DNA from: Blastomussa wellsi
Taxonomy: Eukaryota; Cnidaria; Anthozoa; Scleractinia; Plerogyridae
NCBI GenBank assembly: GCA_947652115.1
Contig: OX393568.1
Coordinates: 340,001-404,000 of the forward strand
Reading direction: 5' to 3'
Length of the DNA stretch: 64,000 bases
This document shows positions 56,201 through 64,000 of the stretch, piece after piece. Numbering within the stretch: the stretch's first letter is position 1; each line of letters opens with the position of its first letter. Made by a program: the position numbers and the translations under genes. The notes under the pieces are model-generated. The model searched no databases. It was not told the origin of the DNA and saw only the letters and a program-made list of their open reading frames with translations.

Positions 56201-59200
56201 TTATTGCTCGAATCCGTCTTAATTACTTATTTACTATTGACAGCTTCATGCTGCCATCACTGGGAATGTGGATGCAGATGATTTAGGTCTTGGAGTAGGA
56301 AGCAAGCTTCTGCAGTCACTCAAACAGCAAGTGGTCACACTAGCCAGTAATAAAGGTGTTCTGAAGACTGTCCAGGCTGCAGCTCAAGGGGCCCTTAGGA
56401 ACGGCTGGGTCTTGCTACTGCCAACACCAGAAGAAAGAGCCAGAGCCTTATCTGAGTTACTGATTGAAAGTGAGTGATTTGAACTCAACATCCGTGTTTT
56501 GGTAATCTGATGGTGATGTACAAAGGTCTTGTAGTCTCGACCGTGGTCAGACAAAAAAAAAAAGGAATGTCGCAAATAAAGCAAAACTTACTTTTTGTTG
56601 TTTGAAGTTTAATTTTTACCAGCATCCTGGTGATTTACTTTCTTTTAATTTACTACCATTGTGAACATCAGCAATTTGGTTTGTGTGAGAGTACTGGAAA
56701 CACTCAGCAAGCTTTTTACATCCTTGCACGCTTTTGTGTGCACTTCATCCTTAACTAAAGTTTTGGAATTAAATCGAAAAACTTCCATCAAGATATGAAG
56801 TAAAACCAAAAACAAAGTACTGTTCCAATGACACAGTGCAGCTGACTGGAAATTAAAAGCAACAAGACAATGAATTTAAATAAGCAGAAATGTGTTTTCA
56901 AGAGTACATTATTTTAAAGAAATCTTCAGAACGAACAGCTTTTAGTTTATTCTAGAAAGTACAACAAGTAGCCTCATATACATTTACACATACAACCATT
57001 TTTATTGTCATTTCAACAGCCTGCGACAAGCCCACGTCTTCACCAGCTGGCAAGAAGTTCATGTCAGACCTCCTTATCAACAGCTTGATGGCAGAGGGGA
57101 GTCTGGAGTCAGCTCTGGAGACAGCTGTTGACAATGAAATGAAGGAAGGTGCTGGAGAAAACGATAAGGAAAAAACATCCCAAAGCAAGGACGTAATTGT
57201 TGACGTGCCGCTACTTCATCTAACCCAGCAACTGCTGAAGGCATCATCTACACAAGTGTTGAGTGAATTCCAGCAGTTATTTCTTAAGCCACCTACATTA
57301 CAGTGGCCTTATATCCCTCCACCCCGCCCCAAGACAGTAGAGTTACTGCTTAAGTTACAGAGGCTTCTCATTGGGAGCTTTTTCCTGTATCATGAAGATG
57401 AAAGACCCTGGTATTTAATCAAAGGTTAGTTAATTTATGGGATATCTGTTACAGGTCAAAATTGTCTCCTGGTTTCCTAAACCATCTAGCGTTTCATTTC
57501 TTGTAGTTACATGACCTCTTGTGCTATATACATCAGGCTCTGTTTGTACAATGGTTTCATGTTAGACATTATTTACAATTATAGGTAGTGTGTATGTACA
57601 TTTGTTTACCACACTTGTTTCCATTTCTAATAACTTTTAACTACATTTACACTGTACTTCTTTCAAAGGAGAGGAAAGATCCCTGAGTGCCAAGCAACAA
57701 GGAGCCGCAATACTGCTGCATAAGTATGCCACTTTACTTTGTACTCATGCTGGCGAAATCCTCCCTGTAGCCTCATCACTGGCATCAAATGGTCCTCGCC
57801 ACTTTGTAGTTGCTTCCCAAATAATCCAGCGAGAGTTAACGGGGGTTTTACTGCCTGAATTTCTGACTGCCATGGTTCTGCTACAAACCTGCATGCCCAG
57901 TGTAACAGACTCGTCTAGGGCAGTTCCTCTCATTAGTGGCCTGCTTGACCTGTTAGACAGGTTTAACAGGCTTGCTCCTGGGGTGCAGAAAGAAGACGAG
58001 GAGGATCTTGCCTGGCCTGGTGGAATAGGAAGTCCTACACCTGCTCGGCGCAGAGCTGATGGTGACATTACATTCATAAGACCTGAAGATCTGGAAAATC
58101 ACAACAAAGATGGTGGACTGTGGGTTGTTATTCATGGAAAAGTATATGATCTCCAGGATTTCAAGGATCAAGTATGTATAACTCTATTGCATGTTGACTA
58201 CAAAAATAATACATGTGGTAATTACATGTACTGCTCTGTTCATTTGTGTAAATAAAATGTAAATTGCCTCTTTCCTGACTTATATTTACTTTTGATTAAT
58301 AAAATAATGGTGGTCATTCAACTAGTTTAGCTTCTTAGTTATTTTGGTGACCAACTACTTTTTGTTTATTGTTCAATTAGTATTTAAGTTAATTTGCAGT
58401 TCAAATAAAGCTTGTCAATTTGTTGTTGTTGTTGTGCATCAGTGTACATGTACATATAGATAAACAAACAGCGGTTCATTTATATTATAAACATTACATG
58501 CATATTGTACAATGTGGCTCTCTACGCACATGCTACAACTGCTTTAATCTGTTTGCATTATTATTGAAAATAAGAGCCATTTCAACCAGCTCCTGACAAA
58601 TTATCAAGTTGAACTTAGAGATGATCATTATTTTACAGGCTCCTTGTGGAAAGGAATTGCTACAATCTTATGCAGGTGAGAATTATAACAAACGCATCTG
58701 TCTTTAAGATACAACACAACAATTTGTTTTGACAGAAGCATCTTCCTTCTTTAGTTCAAATTTTACAGCAGATGCGAGATTTATGAGTTCCACACAAGTG
58801 GCAAATGTAACTACCGTAGTTATTTACCTATAAGCCGAGCTATTTTTTCAGAAATTTTGGCTTAGATCTACCGAAAAAAGTCCAAACAAGGGGGCTCGGC
58901 TTATAGCCGAGAGTTTGATAGATTTTTTTTTTTATCTCAGTGGTCAAAATCAAATGAAATATCGCGAAAATTCCGACATCGGCTTGTAGTCAAGTTCGCA
59001 AATATTGAAATACTATAAGACACAAGACATGTATGCCAGTTTCAAATTTAAAGGTAGTTTATGCACAATACCACTCAAACGTTAGACTAACAGCACTGTC
59101 GAGTAGATCCTCGAAACTCAGTATTATCAAGATGCAATAAGAATCTTTCAGTATACCTTGTGTACTATGAAGCCTTGTGTACTAGGAATACAGTATTTGG

Positions 59201-62200
59201 ATGACTCCTCACAAGGGTTTATGCAGGTTTTAAGTTATGTTGACTTGGAATTTTTTTATCTTCAACCAGCCTCTGATGCAACTCAAATTTTTGAGGAAAC
59301 CAAACATTCAGTAGAGGCAAGAGAGATGATGCAAGTATTCTTTGTTGGCATTTTTGTTGAGGTGAGTAAAATGTTCAATAATTATCATTTTGTCAGTTGT
59401 AATGTAATCTGTCTCAAGGCTCCCAATATCTTGTAGGTGCTTGTTACTGTTTTGTTGGCTTCATCCTCTATTTTGCATGTAGTAGGAGAGAGTGCCCAAC
59501 CAGTGCACAGATGTTACACAGTAGTTCATAAGTTCGACCCCTGTTGGACTATGTACCTCAGAAACTTCTTGTCTTTATAATTATCATGAACGTATTTTAC
59601 ATTTTGCAGCCTGATCAAGAGCTTGCTCTGGACAGTGCCCTGTCAGTGTCTTCTCCGCTGATCGACTGTGAGCGTACCCTTGGTTTGTTACTGGGACTTT
59701 ACGCCTGTCACTTGGCACACAGTACACCAGTCACTGCTGAAGAAGAACAGAATGAAAGATGGCTTGCTTCTGATTTTTTCTCCGGTGGAATGGAAATGTT
59801 CGTTGCACCAGTTGGTGGCAACGTTGACAGGTAAGTCTTCACAAAGTCCTTCAACGTGCGGTTTAGGTATGTCTCTCTCTCGCAACTTCGCCTAAGATGA
59901 TGACAGGGTTCAAGTCTAGCAGGTAAGCTGTGCTGCAGTTAATGTTTCAGATTACCATTTTATCGGCAAATCAAAAGAGTCTAAGGTAAGGATTTGGTAA
60001 AACAATTACAAACAAATTGATATTTTTTTTGTAAAAGCTCATTATTTTTGTTTCTTCACAACCCATTTATCTGCAGATATTCCGATTAATTTTTCGCAAA
60101 TGGAGCATGACAAATCTAATTTGGAATTTCAGCTCTTGGTTTTTGTTGCCCATTTTCAGAAACTAAAGGAGCAGGTTTCTCCTGTACACTGTAAATGACA
60201 AACAACCATTGATAATTATGTGTCCATCCTTCTTTCAGAAAAGAGAAAGAGTCTTCGGAAGACAAGAGCAAGCCATTTACACGTCAGATCTCACATGGTG
60301 ATCCAGCTAAACCATTCTTGCAATCCCTAACTGAGAGCAAGCTGGAGGATGAGACAGCATTGAAGTTTCTTTCTGTCACTGAACAGTTCTGCAAACAGAA
60401 GCGGTTTGTTCTACCAATAGAATTCCCAGCTGATCATCCTGTAGAGAAAGTGGGAAGGGTGCTGATGGCTTGCCTCTTGAAACATCAGGAACTTGGTAGG
60501 TTTATGATGTGACAATCAACACAATTGCACGTTATACTGTAGTCATTATGGCATCAGAATAACATTCAGGTGATTTACGTGTACTAACCGCCAGGCATCC
60601 TCAGCCACTGGCCAGGAACTTTTGTAGCTCTGGAGGCTATCAAGCGGACTTATAGAAAGCAATCATTATGCTACACTGCAGTAGGTGCAGATTGAGAGGA
60701 ATATAAAATGTAAGCAATATGCTTAATAAACATGCATGCATCTTACTTAAGGCTGGTTTTTCTAAGATGAAGATGACTGTAACTGTGGCAATTTCTCAAA
60801 CGTTTTTGTATTAATATCTTCAAGTCGATAGACTTAAAGGAAAAATACTTCATGTGCTGTCTTGTCTGTCATGTCTGTCTAACCTCAGAGACATGATGAC
60901 CTATGAAAGTGGGATACTGGTTAACTAACGCATTACTTAGATTGGACATTTTGTCGCAGTTATGTTCTAAACTTTCTTAAAACACTTCCTTTGACTTTGG
61001 TTTGGCCCGTACATAATAATTTAATCATGTTTTGGTTTTCTTAGGAAATGCTGCCCTAAGTATTTTGGAAGGTGAAGTTCACTCGCCCAGCTCTCCTCGT
61101 TCACCATCAACACAAGATGTAACAACATCAACTCCTTCACAAAGCTCATCATTACACGGACCTGTTACAGTACCCAAACCTGTCAGTGAAGTCCTTAAAG
61201 TCGTGTATCAGACCAAGTGTGCACTTGTTAGGGTAAGATATTTGTGCTTATCCATTACCTAACCGATTTTTTTGTTGTCGAATGCAAGGGAGTAAATTAT
61301 TAAGGTAATTCAATGGTTTTGCACTGCGCATCTCTCACTGCGCATAACAAAATGGTGGCCATAAAAAAGAGTTTCTGCAGAAAGATCAATAAATGGGGTC
61401 GATCGAAGAGTAAACATTAGTGAAAATGCCGGTAGGCAAGTTTTCTGGCCAAGATGAGTCTCAATGTTCAAAATTTGCATATTAACGTATAAAGTGGTAG
61501 TGTTAGTTGTTGAGTTCGACTTGCCGAGGATGGCTGTTAAACTTGTAATGAACCCGATGAAAATTCCTTAAAATATTTTCTTCGATGCTGTCTTCCACCT
61601 TTCAAGGGCCTCAAAACCTCATGACAGTTTGAAAACTCGCCCCAGTCTTCGCTCAAAATTCGAAAAATGCAGGTCGTGCGCACCTTCTGCGGCTCTAACG
61701 CCACAACGAGTACGGTGACCCCCATTTTTTATTTCATGATTTTAATGATAATAGTGTTTTCTTTCAATAAGGAAAAAATTGCCAGAAATCTATGGCCAGT
61801 TTTCTGGAAATTGAACTTAATTGCATGGACTCAGCTATAAAGGGCCAAACAGCGCACATAAAAAATAAGTCTATTTTGGAGCGTAAAGTAAAACCAAAGG
61901 TGTTCAAAGACATTGTTTTGGTACATTGGTGAATAGAGAATATAGCCAAGTCAAACGTTTTGGGATGCTGCAAACTTTAAGGAAAATATGGAGCTTAGTT
62001 GTCTCGTTTTGGGTTATGCGCAGCTGTTGCCAGAGGAGCGTAAATAGTCATATTCGTCAGCACTGTCACGTGGAAACTAGCACGGTGACCCCGACTTTTT
62101 ATTACATTTTTATAATTTTCTTGACTTGTTGCAAACATGTGCCAAGTTTCAGCGGAAATCTATGTCGGGTTTTTACCAGGGAATTACCTAAAGAGATTTT

Positions 62201-63690
62201 TCTGAAGATTTACTCATCCAAGATTAATTTTTTCGTGTCAATGATTGTTGTAAACTGAACTGAAAAACTCACAAGCACTAATGTTATTTGTACTTTCGGG
62301 ACCTGGTACAGAGCAGATAATTTTTAGTGTCTTTCTATTTGAAGTATTTGTTCATTTTTTTTATTGCGATCAACTGACAAGGTCCTCTAGACGAAACTAG
62401 TTTTGTAAGTCGTAGTATGCAGATTAGTGTATTGAAAGAAGGTAAAAATCAAAGATCAAGCTTTCCTTTAGTAGAATGAAATGAAAAGATAAGATTGAGA
62501 AAATCTATTTTCAATATAAGATCATACAGTAATTATTATTTCGTTTTTTAACTTGCCTGCATCTGGTTTTTGTATTGTTTTTTTTTTTTTTAACAGGCCC
62601 GACAAGAATCATCTCGATCTTATGAAGAAGTCTGCTCCCCAGCCCTAGAAAGGTGCCAGTTCCTATTCACAGATCTTCATCCAGCCATGTCCAGCGAGGT
62701 GTCCACCCTGTCCCGTCTGAGAATACGGAACACGCGCCCTCGGTGGGCCAGGATTGTGCAGCTAATGATCAGAGAGAAAAACAAGTCGGAAGGAGAAGAG
62801 AAGCCTGCAGTGAGCGAAGAAGGAGATGTTGAACAGCAGGACACTGATCACTCGGAAGAAAAAGCTCTGAAAGAAAAGGAGAATGTGGAGCAAAAAACTA
62901 AACAAAAGGTAGCTTGAAATTTATATTGTACATTGGCCTCCTGTGCAGCTCATTTTGTGATGTCATGCAACACATCCCCATAAACGGCTCTGATTGAGGC
63001 TAATGTAACATCTAACATGTAGGGCACACGGCCAAACAGATTGCGCGTGCACAGTTTCCGCCCAAACTGCTAATGATGAAGGTCTCAAATTTTTGAAATT
63101 CTTCTACATGTACATATATTTCAAGCCTAAAGATAAGACAATCGCTGAAAAGTGATCATCTTCCTCAGCTTGTAATGTTCAGGCTACTAACAGTAATTAT
63201 GTTCAAAACTTTGCTGCGCGAATTATTTTTAACTTAAAGAAATGTGACGGTCACCATAGTTCTTCTACATTTTTGAGTCTACGTTTGCTCCCTGTCAAAA
63301 CAAACCTGCGCTATCGAGATGCTACCTTAACAATCAAAATAATGTATGACGGGCCAAGCGCCAGAATATTTAACATCTGGCGAGGGGGGAGGGTTAAACT
63401 GTGGTGTCTGTATGTGGCTGGACAATCTTGGGTAAGCACTCCAAGTGACTTTCCATGGAATAAAAGTAAAATGGACACTGAAGCTTATTTCAGTACTACG
63501 TTTGTTGAATTCACAGGTGGACCACATAGCTTTGAACACGTCCCTGACCAGTGCGCGTAAAGTCAAGTGGCTTCGTGAGCGAATGATTGGTTCGTCTGCA
63601 GAGACACTGTTAATGAACCACATCAAGGAGTTTATTTTACATGACGAACAAGTTGATGTGGAAAAACTTCGAAAATGTCTCCTTAGACAG
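47133..63690 (+). CDS. HERC2: HERC2 E3 ubiquitin ligase, N-terminal third (21 coding exons, runs off the right edge)
   Basis: The exons listed separately join in frame to 5025 nt (1675 residues), open to the last exon. HERC2 is a giant cytoplasmic/nuclear HECT E3 ligase with three RCC1-like domains, a cytochrome-b5-like domain, MIB/ZZ, DOC and C-terminal HECT domains. It acts in DNA damage signalling and centrosome control in animals. Here the N-terminus ([12 protein letters not shown]) and blocks such as [20 protein letters not shown] are nearly identical to human HERC2 as I know it. RCC1 repeats cover about 450-805, and the cytochrome-b5-like part about 1215-1290. The HECT domain lies outside the window. 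Housekeeping expression is expected from the family, not shown by sequence. The ATG at 47133 starts in a GC-richer stretch. Identification is very secure. Confidence 0.96.
48107..48915 (+). CDS. HERC2: HERC2 exon 2: N-terminal region with Cys-rich insert
   Basis: Residues 28-297, phase 0 in and phase 2 out, acceptor TTCTGCCAG, donor [26 protein letters not shown] aligns with human HERC2. Residues 59-99 form a Cys-rich stretch ([26 protein letters not shown]; nine Cys) that I do not recall in vertebrate HERC2. After an acidic linker, [22 protein letters not shown] and [18 protein letters not shown] are again HERC2. Confidence 0.95.
49081..49580. mobile_element. Large palindromic element in HERC2 intron 2
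   Basis: A perfect 20-bp palindrome GCCATGTATCGATACATGGC (49229-49248) is the centre. Its arms extend about 95 bp on each side, and outer ends (AAGGTTACTCCAAAAACCAT near 49081, ATGGTTTTTGGAGTGAC near 49558) are also inverted. No coding capacity. Confidence 0.85.
49766..50048 (+). CDS. HERC2: HERC2 exon 3
   Basis: Residues 297-391, phase 2 in and phase 0 out, acceptor TCCCATTAG, donor [31 protein letters not shown] and [12 protein letters not shown] match the HERC2 N-terminal helical region. Confidence 0.94.
50294..50464 (+). CDS. HERC2: HERC2 exon 4
   Basis: Residues 392-448, phase 0-0, acceptor AACTTGTAG, donor [25 protein letters not shown] and [17 protein letters not shown] are HERC2 motifs just before the first RCC1-like domain. 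Confidence 0.94.
50897..51079. mobile_element. 183-bp TIR element (TAGACC ends) in HERC2 intron 4
   Basis: TAGACCTATTTCACAAATG at the left mirrors CATTTTTGAAATGGGTCTA at the right. An inner palindrome (TTAGCCTTTCTAACCT with its complement) lies in the middle. The ends resemble those of family A (TAGACCAATTTCG). Confidence 0.8.
51118..51318 (+). CDS. HERC2: HERC2 exon 5: start of RLD1 (RCC1-like domain 1)
   Basis: Residues 449-515, phase 0-0, acceptor GTTTCATAG, donor [26 protein letters not shown] and [20 protein letters not shown] form the first, degenerate blade. Confidence 0.94.
51319..51939. other. HERC2 intron 5
   Basis: AT-rich, no gene or repeat recognised apart from a GTACATGTACAT motif near 51769. 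Confidence 0.45.
51940..52094 (+). CDS. HERC2: HERC2 exon 6: RLD1
   Basis: Residues 516-567, phase 0 in and phase 2 out, acceptor AATTCTACAG, donor [30 protein letters not shown] then KLGHGDN is a full RCC1 repeat signature. Confidence 0.95.
52536..52696. mobile_element. TIR element (family A), copy 2, in HERC2 intron 6
   Basis: Same ends as 28256-28453 (AATAGACCAATTTCGATATT ... AATTGGTCTATT) but 161 bp long, with a different centre, so the element family has a conserved terminal and a variable internal part. Confidence 0.88.
52768..52913 (+). CDS. HERC2: HERC2 exon 7: RLD1
   Basis: Residues 567-616, phase 2 in and phase 1 out, acceptor GTCTTACTAG, donor [44 protein letters not shown]. Intron 6 before it contains an inverted-repeat element. 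Confidence 0.95.
53291..53404 (+). CDS. HERC2: HERC2 exon 8: RLD1
   Basis: Residues 616-654, phase 1-1, acceptor TCTATTGTAG, donor [24 protein letters not shown] and [20 protein letters not shown] match HERC2. The exon is short (38 codons) and lacks a start codon. Confidence 0.93.
53775..53918 (+). repeat. 21-22 bp minisatellite (CGGTTAGCCTACTAAGCAAT)
   Basis: GGTTAGCCTA starts at 53775, 53797, 53818, 53839, 53860 and 53882, giving six units with spacing 21 or 22, then a partial seventh. Alternate units carry CAATC or CACTG/GCTGC variants. Confidence 0.92.
53971..54046 (+). repeat. tRNA-like segment with pol III box motifs
   Basis: GGTAGTGTAGTGGTTAGTA fits an A-box and GGGATCGATTCCACC a B-box (G-to-A from GGTTCGATTCC). 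No cloverleaf can be completed with confidence, so it is treated as a SINE-like fragment and not a tRNA gene. Confidence 0.55.
54462..54633 (+). CDS. HERC2: HERC2 exon 9: RLD1
   Basis: Residues 654-711, phase 1 in and phase 2 out, acceptor TTTGTTTTCAG, donor [31 protein letters not shown] and [19 protein letters not shown] are RCC1 repeats near-identical to human HERC2. Confidence 0.96.
54634..55266. other. HERC2 intron 9
   Basis: No gene or clear repeat recognised; an AT-rich tract lies at 55100-55150. Confidence 0.45.
55267..55540 (+). CDS. HERC2: HERC2 exon 10: end of RLD1
   Basis: Residues 711-802, phase 2 in and phase 0 out, acceptor TTTCTTCCAG, donor [54 protein letters not shown]. 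Confidence 0.95.
55722..55925 (+). CDS. HERC2: HERC2 exon 11
   Basis: Residues 803-870, phase 0-0, acceptor TTTCTTATCAG, donor [30 protein letters not shown] and [17 protein letters not shown] are conserved HERC2 blocks after RLD1. Confidence 0.95.
56244..56469 (+). CDS. HERC2: HERC2 exon 12
   Basis: Residues 871-946, phase 0 in and phase 1 out, acceptor TATTGACAG, donor [30 protein letters not shown] and [20 protein letters not shown] match the helical segment. Confidence 0.95.
56470..57019. other. HERC2 intron 12
   Basis: No gene or repeat recognised. Confidence 0.45.
57020..57424 (+). CDS. HERC2: HERC2 exon 13
   Basis: Residues 946-1081, phase 1-1, acceptor ATTTCAACAG, donor [31 protein letters not shown] aligns with human RRFMIDLLVGSLMADG. 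A charged, low-conservation linker follows, then [16 protein letters not shown]. Confidence 0.93.
57669..58171 (+). CDS. HERC2: HERC2 exon 14: helical region and first half of cytochrome-b5-like domain
   Basis: Residues 1081-1248, phase 1 in and phase 0 out, acceptor TTTCAAAG, donor [51 protein letters not shown], then [20 protein letters not shown] and GKVYDLQDF begin the cytochrome-b5-like fold. Confidence 0.95.
58639..58675 (+). CDS. HERC2: HERC2 exon 15: 37-bp micro-exon in the cytochrome-b5-like domain
   Basis: Residues 1249-1261, phase 0 in and phase 1 out, acceptor TTATTTTACAG, donor GCAG/GTGAGA. It encodes [12 protein letters not shown], which sits where canonical cytochrome b5 has its HPGG heme loop. 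Frame and length fit exactly between exons 14 and 16. Confidence 0.85.
58676..59269. other. HERC2 intron 15, with a scattered palindromic repeat
   Basis: TTACCTATAAGCCGAGCT near 58823 and CTCGGCTTATAGCCGAG near 58894 are inverted around about 50 bp, probably a small inverted-repeat element. Nothing else recognised. Confidence 0.55.
59270..59361 (+). CDS. HERC2: HERC2 exon 16: end of cytochrome-b5-like domain
   Basis: Residues 1261-1291, phase 1 in and phase 0 out, acceptor CTTCAACCAG, donor [32 protein letters not shown] follows the cytochrome-b5 pattern DAT-x-x-F-x-x-x-x-HS with the second heme-ligand His kept at about 1273. Confidence 0.9.
59610..59830 (+). CDS. HERC2: HERC2 exon 17
   Basis: Residues 1292-1365, phase 0 in and phase 2 out, acceptor CATTTTGCAG, donor [30 protein letters not shown] and [20 protein letters not shown] match human HERC2 after its cytochrome-b5 domain. 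Confidence 0.95.
60239..60495 (+). CDS. HERC2: HERC2 exon 18
   Basis: Residues 1365-1451, phase 2 in and phase 1 out, acceptor TTCTTTCAG, donor [30 protein letters not shown] and KHQEL align with human FPPEHPVEEVGRLLLCCLLK. Confidence 0.94.
61045..61232 (+). CDS. HERC2: HERC2 exon 19
   Basis: Residues 1451-1513, phase 1 in and phase 0 out, acceptor TTTTCTTAG, donor TTAGG/GTAAGA. A Ser/Thr/Pro-rich linker ([12 protein letters not shown]) precedes [13 protein letters not shown], which matches human VCRVVYQAKCSLI. Confidence 0.92.
61233..62596. other. HERC2 intron 19, with a ~370-bp degenerate duplication
   Basis: ACGGTGACCCCCATTTTTTA near 61711 recurs as ACGGTGACCCCGACTTTTTA near 62082, and GAAATCTATGGCCAGTTTT near 61785 as GAAATCTATGTCGGGTTTT near 62155. 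Two diverged units. GACGAAACTAGTTTTG near 62391 is shared with the palindrome at 49081-49580. Confidence 0.7.
62597..62908 (+). CDS. HERC2: HERC2 exon 20
   Basis: Residues 1514-1617, phase 0-0, acceptor TTTTTAACAG, donor [30 protein letters not shown] and [17 protein letters not shown] match HERC2. The C-terminal half is a highly charged Glu/Lys linker. Confidence 0.93.
63517..63690 (+). CDS. HERC2: HERC2 exon 21 (last in window; gene continues)
   Basis: Residues 1618-1675, phase 0-0, acceptor AATTCACAG, donor [22 protein letters not shown] and [13 protein letters not shown] match human YKWLKQNVQG and VDVEKMRKCLLKQ. The next exon lies beyond the right edge. Confidence 0.92.
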
Positions 63691-64000
63691 GTGAGTTCTT
63701 ATCAGTCATAGCCACTTCTCTAAGGATGTTTCTAGTGGCATTCAAATAAATACAATTATGTAGCTGTTTCATAGCGTTTTGTGCTTACTAAAGTTTCAGT
63801 TTTATGTTCTCGAGAATCTAACACTGTCCAGGGCAAGTATTTTAAAATAAGTATGAATTCATTTAAAAAAGTAAAAAGAATACTAACAGGCAGAGAGGTC
63901 CGCGAACAAATCAAATTTTTTGTTATTAGTTATGCAATCCAGCTGGGAACTAAATTCGGAGCTCAGATTTAATTAATAGTGGGTTACTTGCAAATTAAAT
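63691..64000. other. HERC2 intron 21 (runs to window edge)
   Basis: No exon or repeat recognised. The next HERC2 exon is expected beyond 64000. Confidence 0.5.

Noticed and set aside
1..64000. CRISPR array, operon or prokaryotic defence system
   Set aside because: The window is animal DNA with spliced genes; tandem repeats present are micro- and minisatellites, not direct repeats with unique spacers.

Overview
This is a eukaryotic (metazoan) genomic window, most likely from a cnidarian and probably an anthozoan such as a stony coral. It is AT-rich, carries intron-rich animal genes with ordinary GT-AG introns, and its introns hold many small inverted-repeat elements and decayed retroelements. 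The clade is inferred from gene content and from cnidarian-like repeat types. I ran no search.

Two genes lie in tandem on the + strand. Gene 1 (3412-44886) is complete. Its 35 coding exons join in frame to 7209 nt (2402 residues plus stop). It encodes a large secreted mosaic protein of the polydom/SVEP1 type, in this order: signal peptide, VWA with an intact MIDAS, EGF, Eph-receptor-like Cys repeat, three sushi, two HYR, an atypical sushi, a unique segment ending in a dibasic site, three more Cys repeats, six EGF, pentraxin/LamG, a WxxW domain, EGF, sushi, three cbEGF, six sushi and two CUB. Of its 34 introns, 30 are phase 1 and four are phase 0 (after exons 10, 15, 16 and 19), the pattern expected for shuffled extracellular modules.

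Gene 2 (47133 to beyond the right edge) is the 5' part of HERC2, the giant RCC1/HECT E3 ubiquitin ligase. Twenty-one coding exons join in frame to 5025 nt (1675 residues). They cover the N-terminal region, the first seven-bladed RCC1-like domain, the helical linkers and the cytochrome-b5-like domain. The gene continues outside the window. Two features depart from human HERC2 as I know it: a Cys-rich CCDGHCG-type insert near the N-terminus and a cytochrome-b5 domain that is unusually close to canonical.

Layout: 1-3411 upstream DNA with no gene recognised; 3412-44886 SVEP1-like; 44887-47132 intergenic DNA with poly(A) signals and repeats; 47133-64000 HERC2 (partial). Long introns of gene 1 act as repeat reservoirs. 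Intron 2 (3.4 kb) holds foldback, G-rich and hairpin repeats. Intron 8 holds an antisense retroelement-like ORF remnant. Intron 10 (5.6 kb) holds a partial exon duplication, an ORF1-like fragment and two RecQ-like helicase P-loop fragments. Intron 16 (4.4 kb) holds a Penelope-like terminal repeat, an 850-bp foldback element and a small inverted-repeat element. Intron 32 holds a 1.5-kb TIR element, and intron 34 a 366-bp TIR element. HERC2 introns hold palindromic elements, a 460-bp TIR element containing both a 21-22 bp minisatellite and a tRNA-like segment, and many copies of TACATGTA. The two genes have unrelated cell roles (extracellular matrix/adhesion versus intracellular ubiquitin signalling). 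Their proximity looks incidental.
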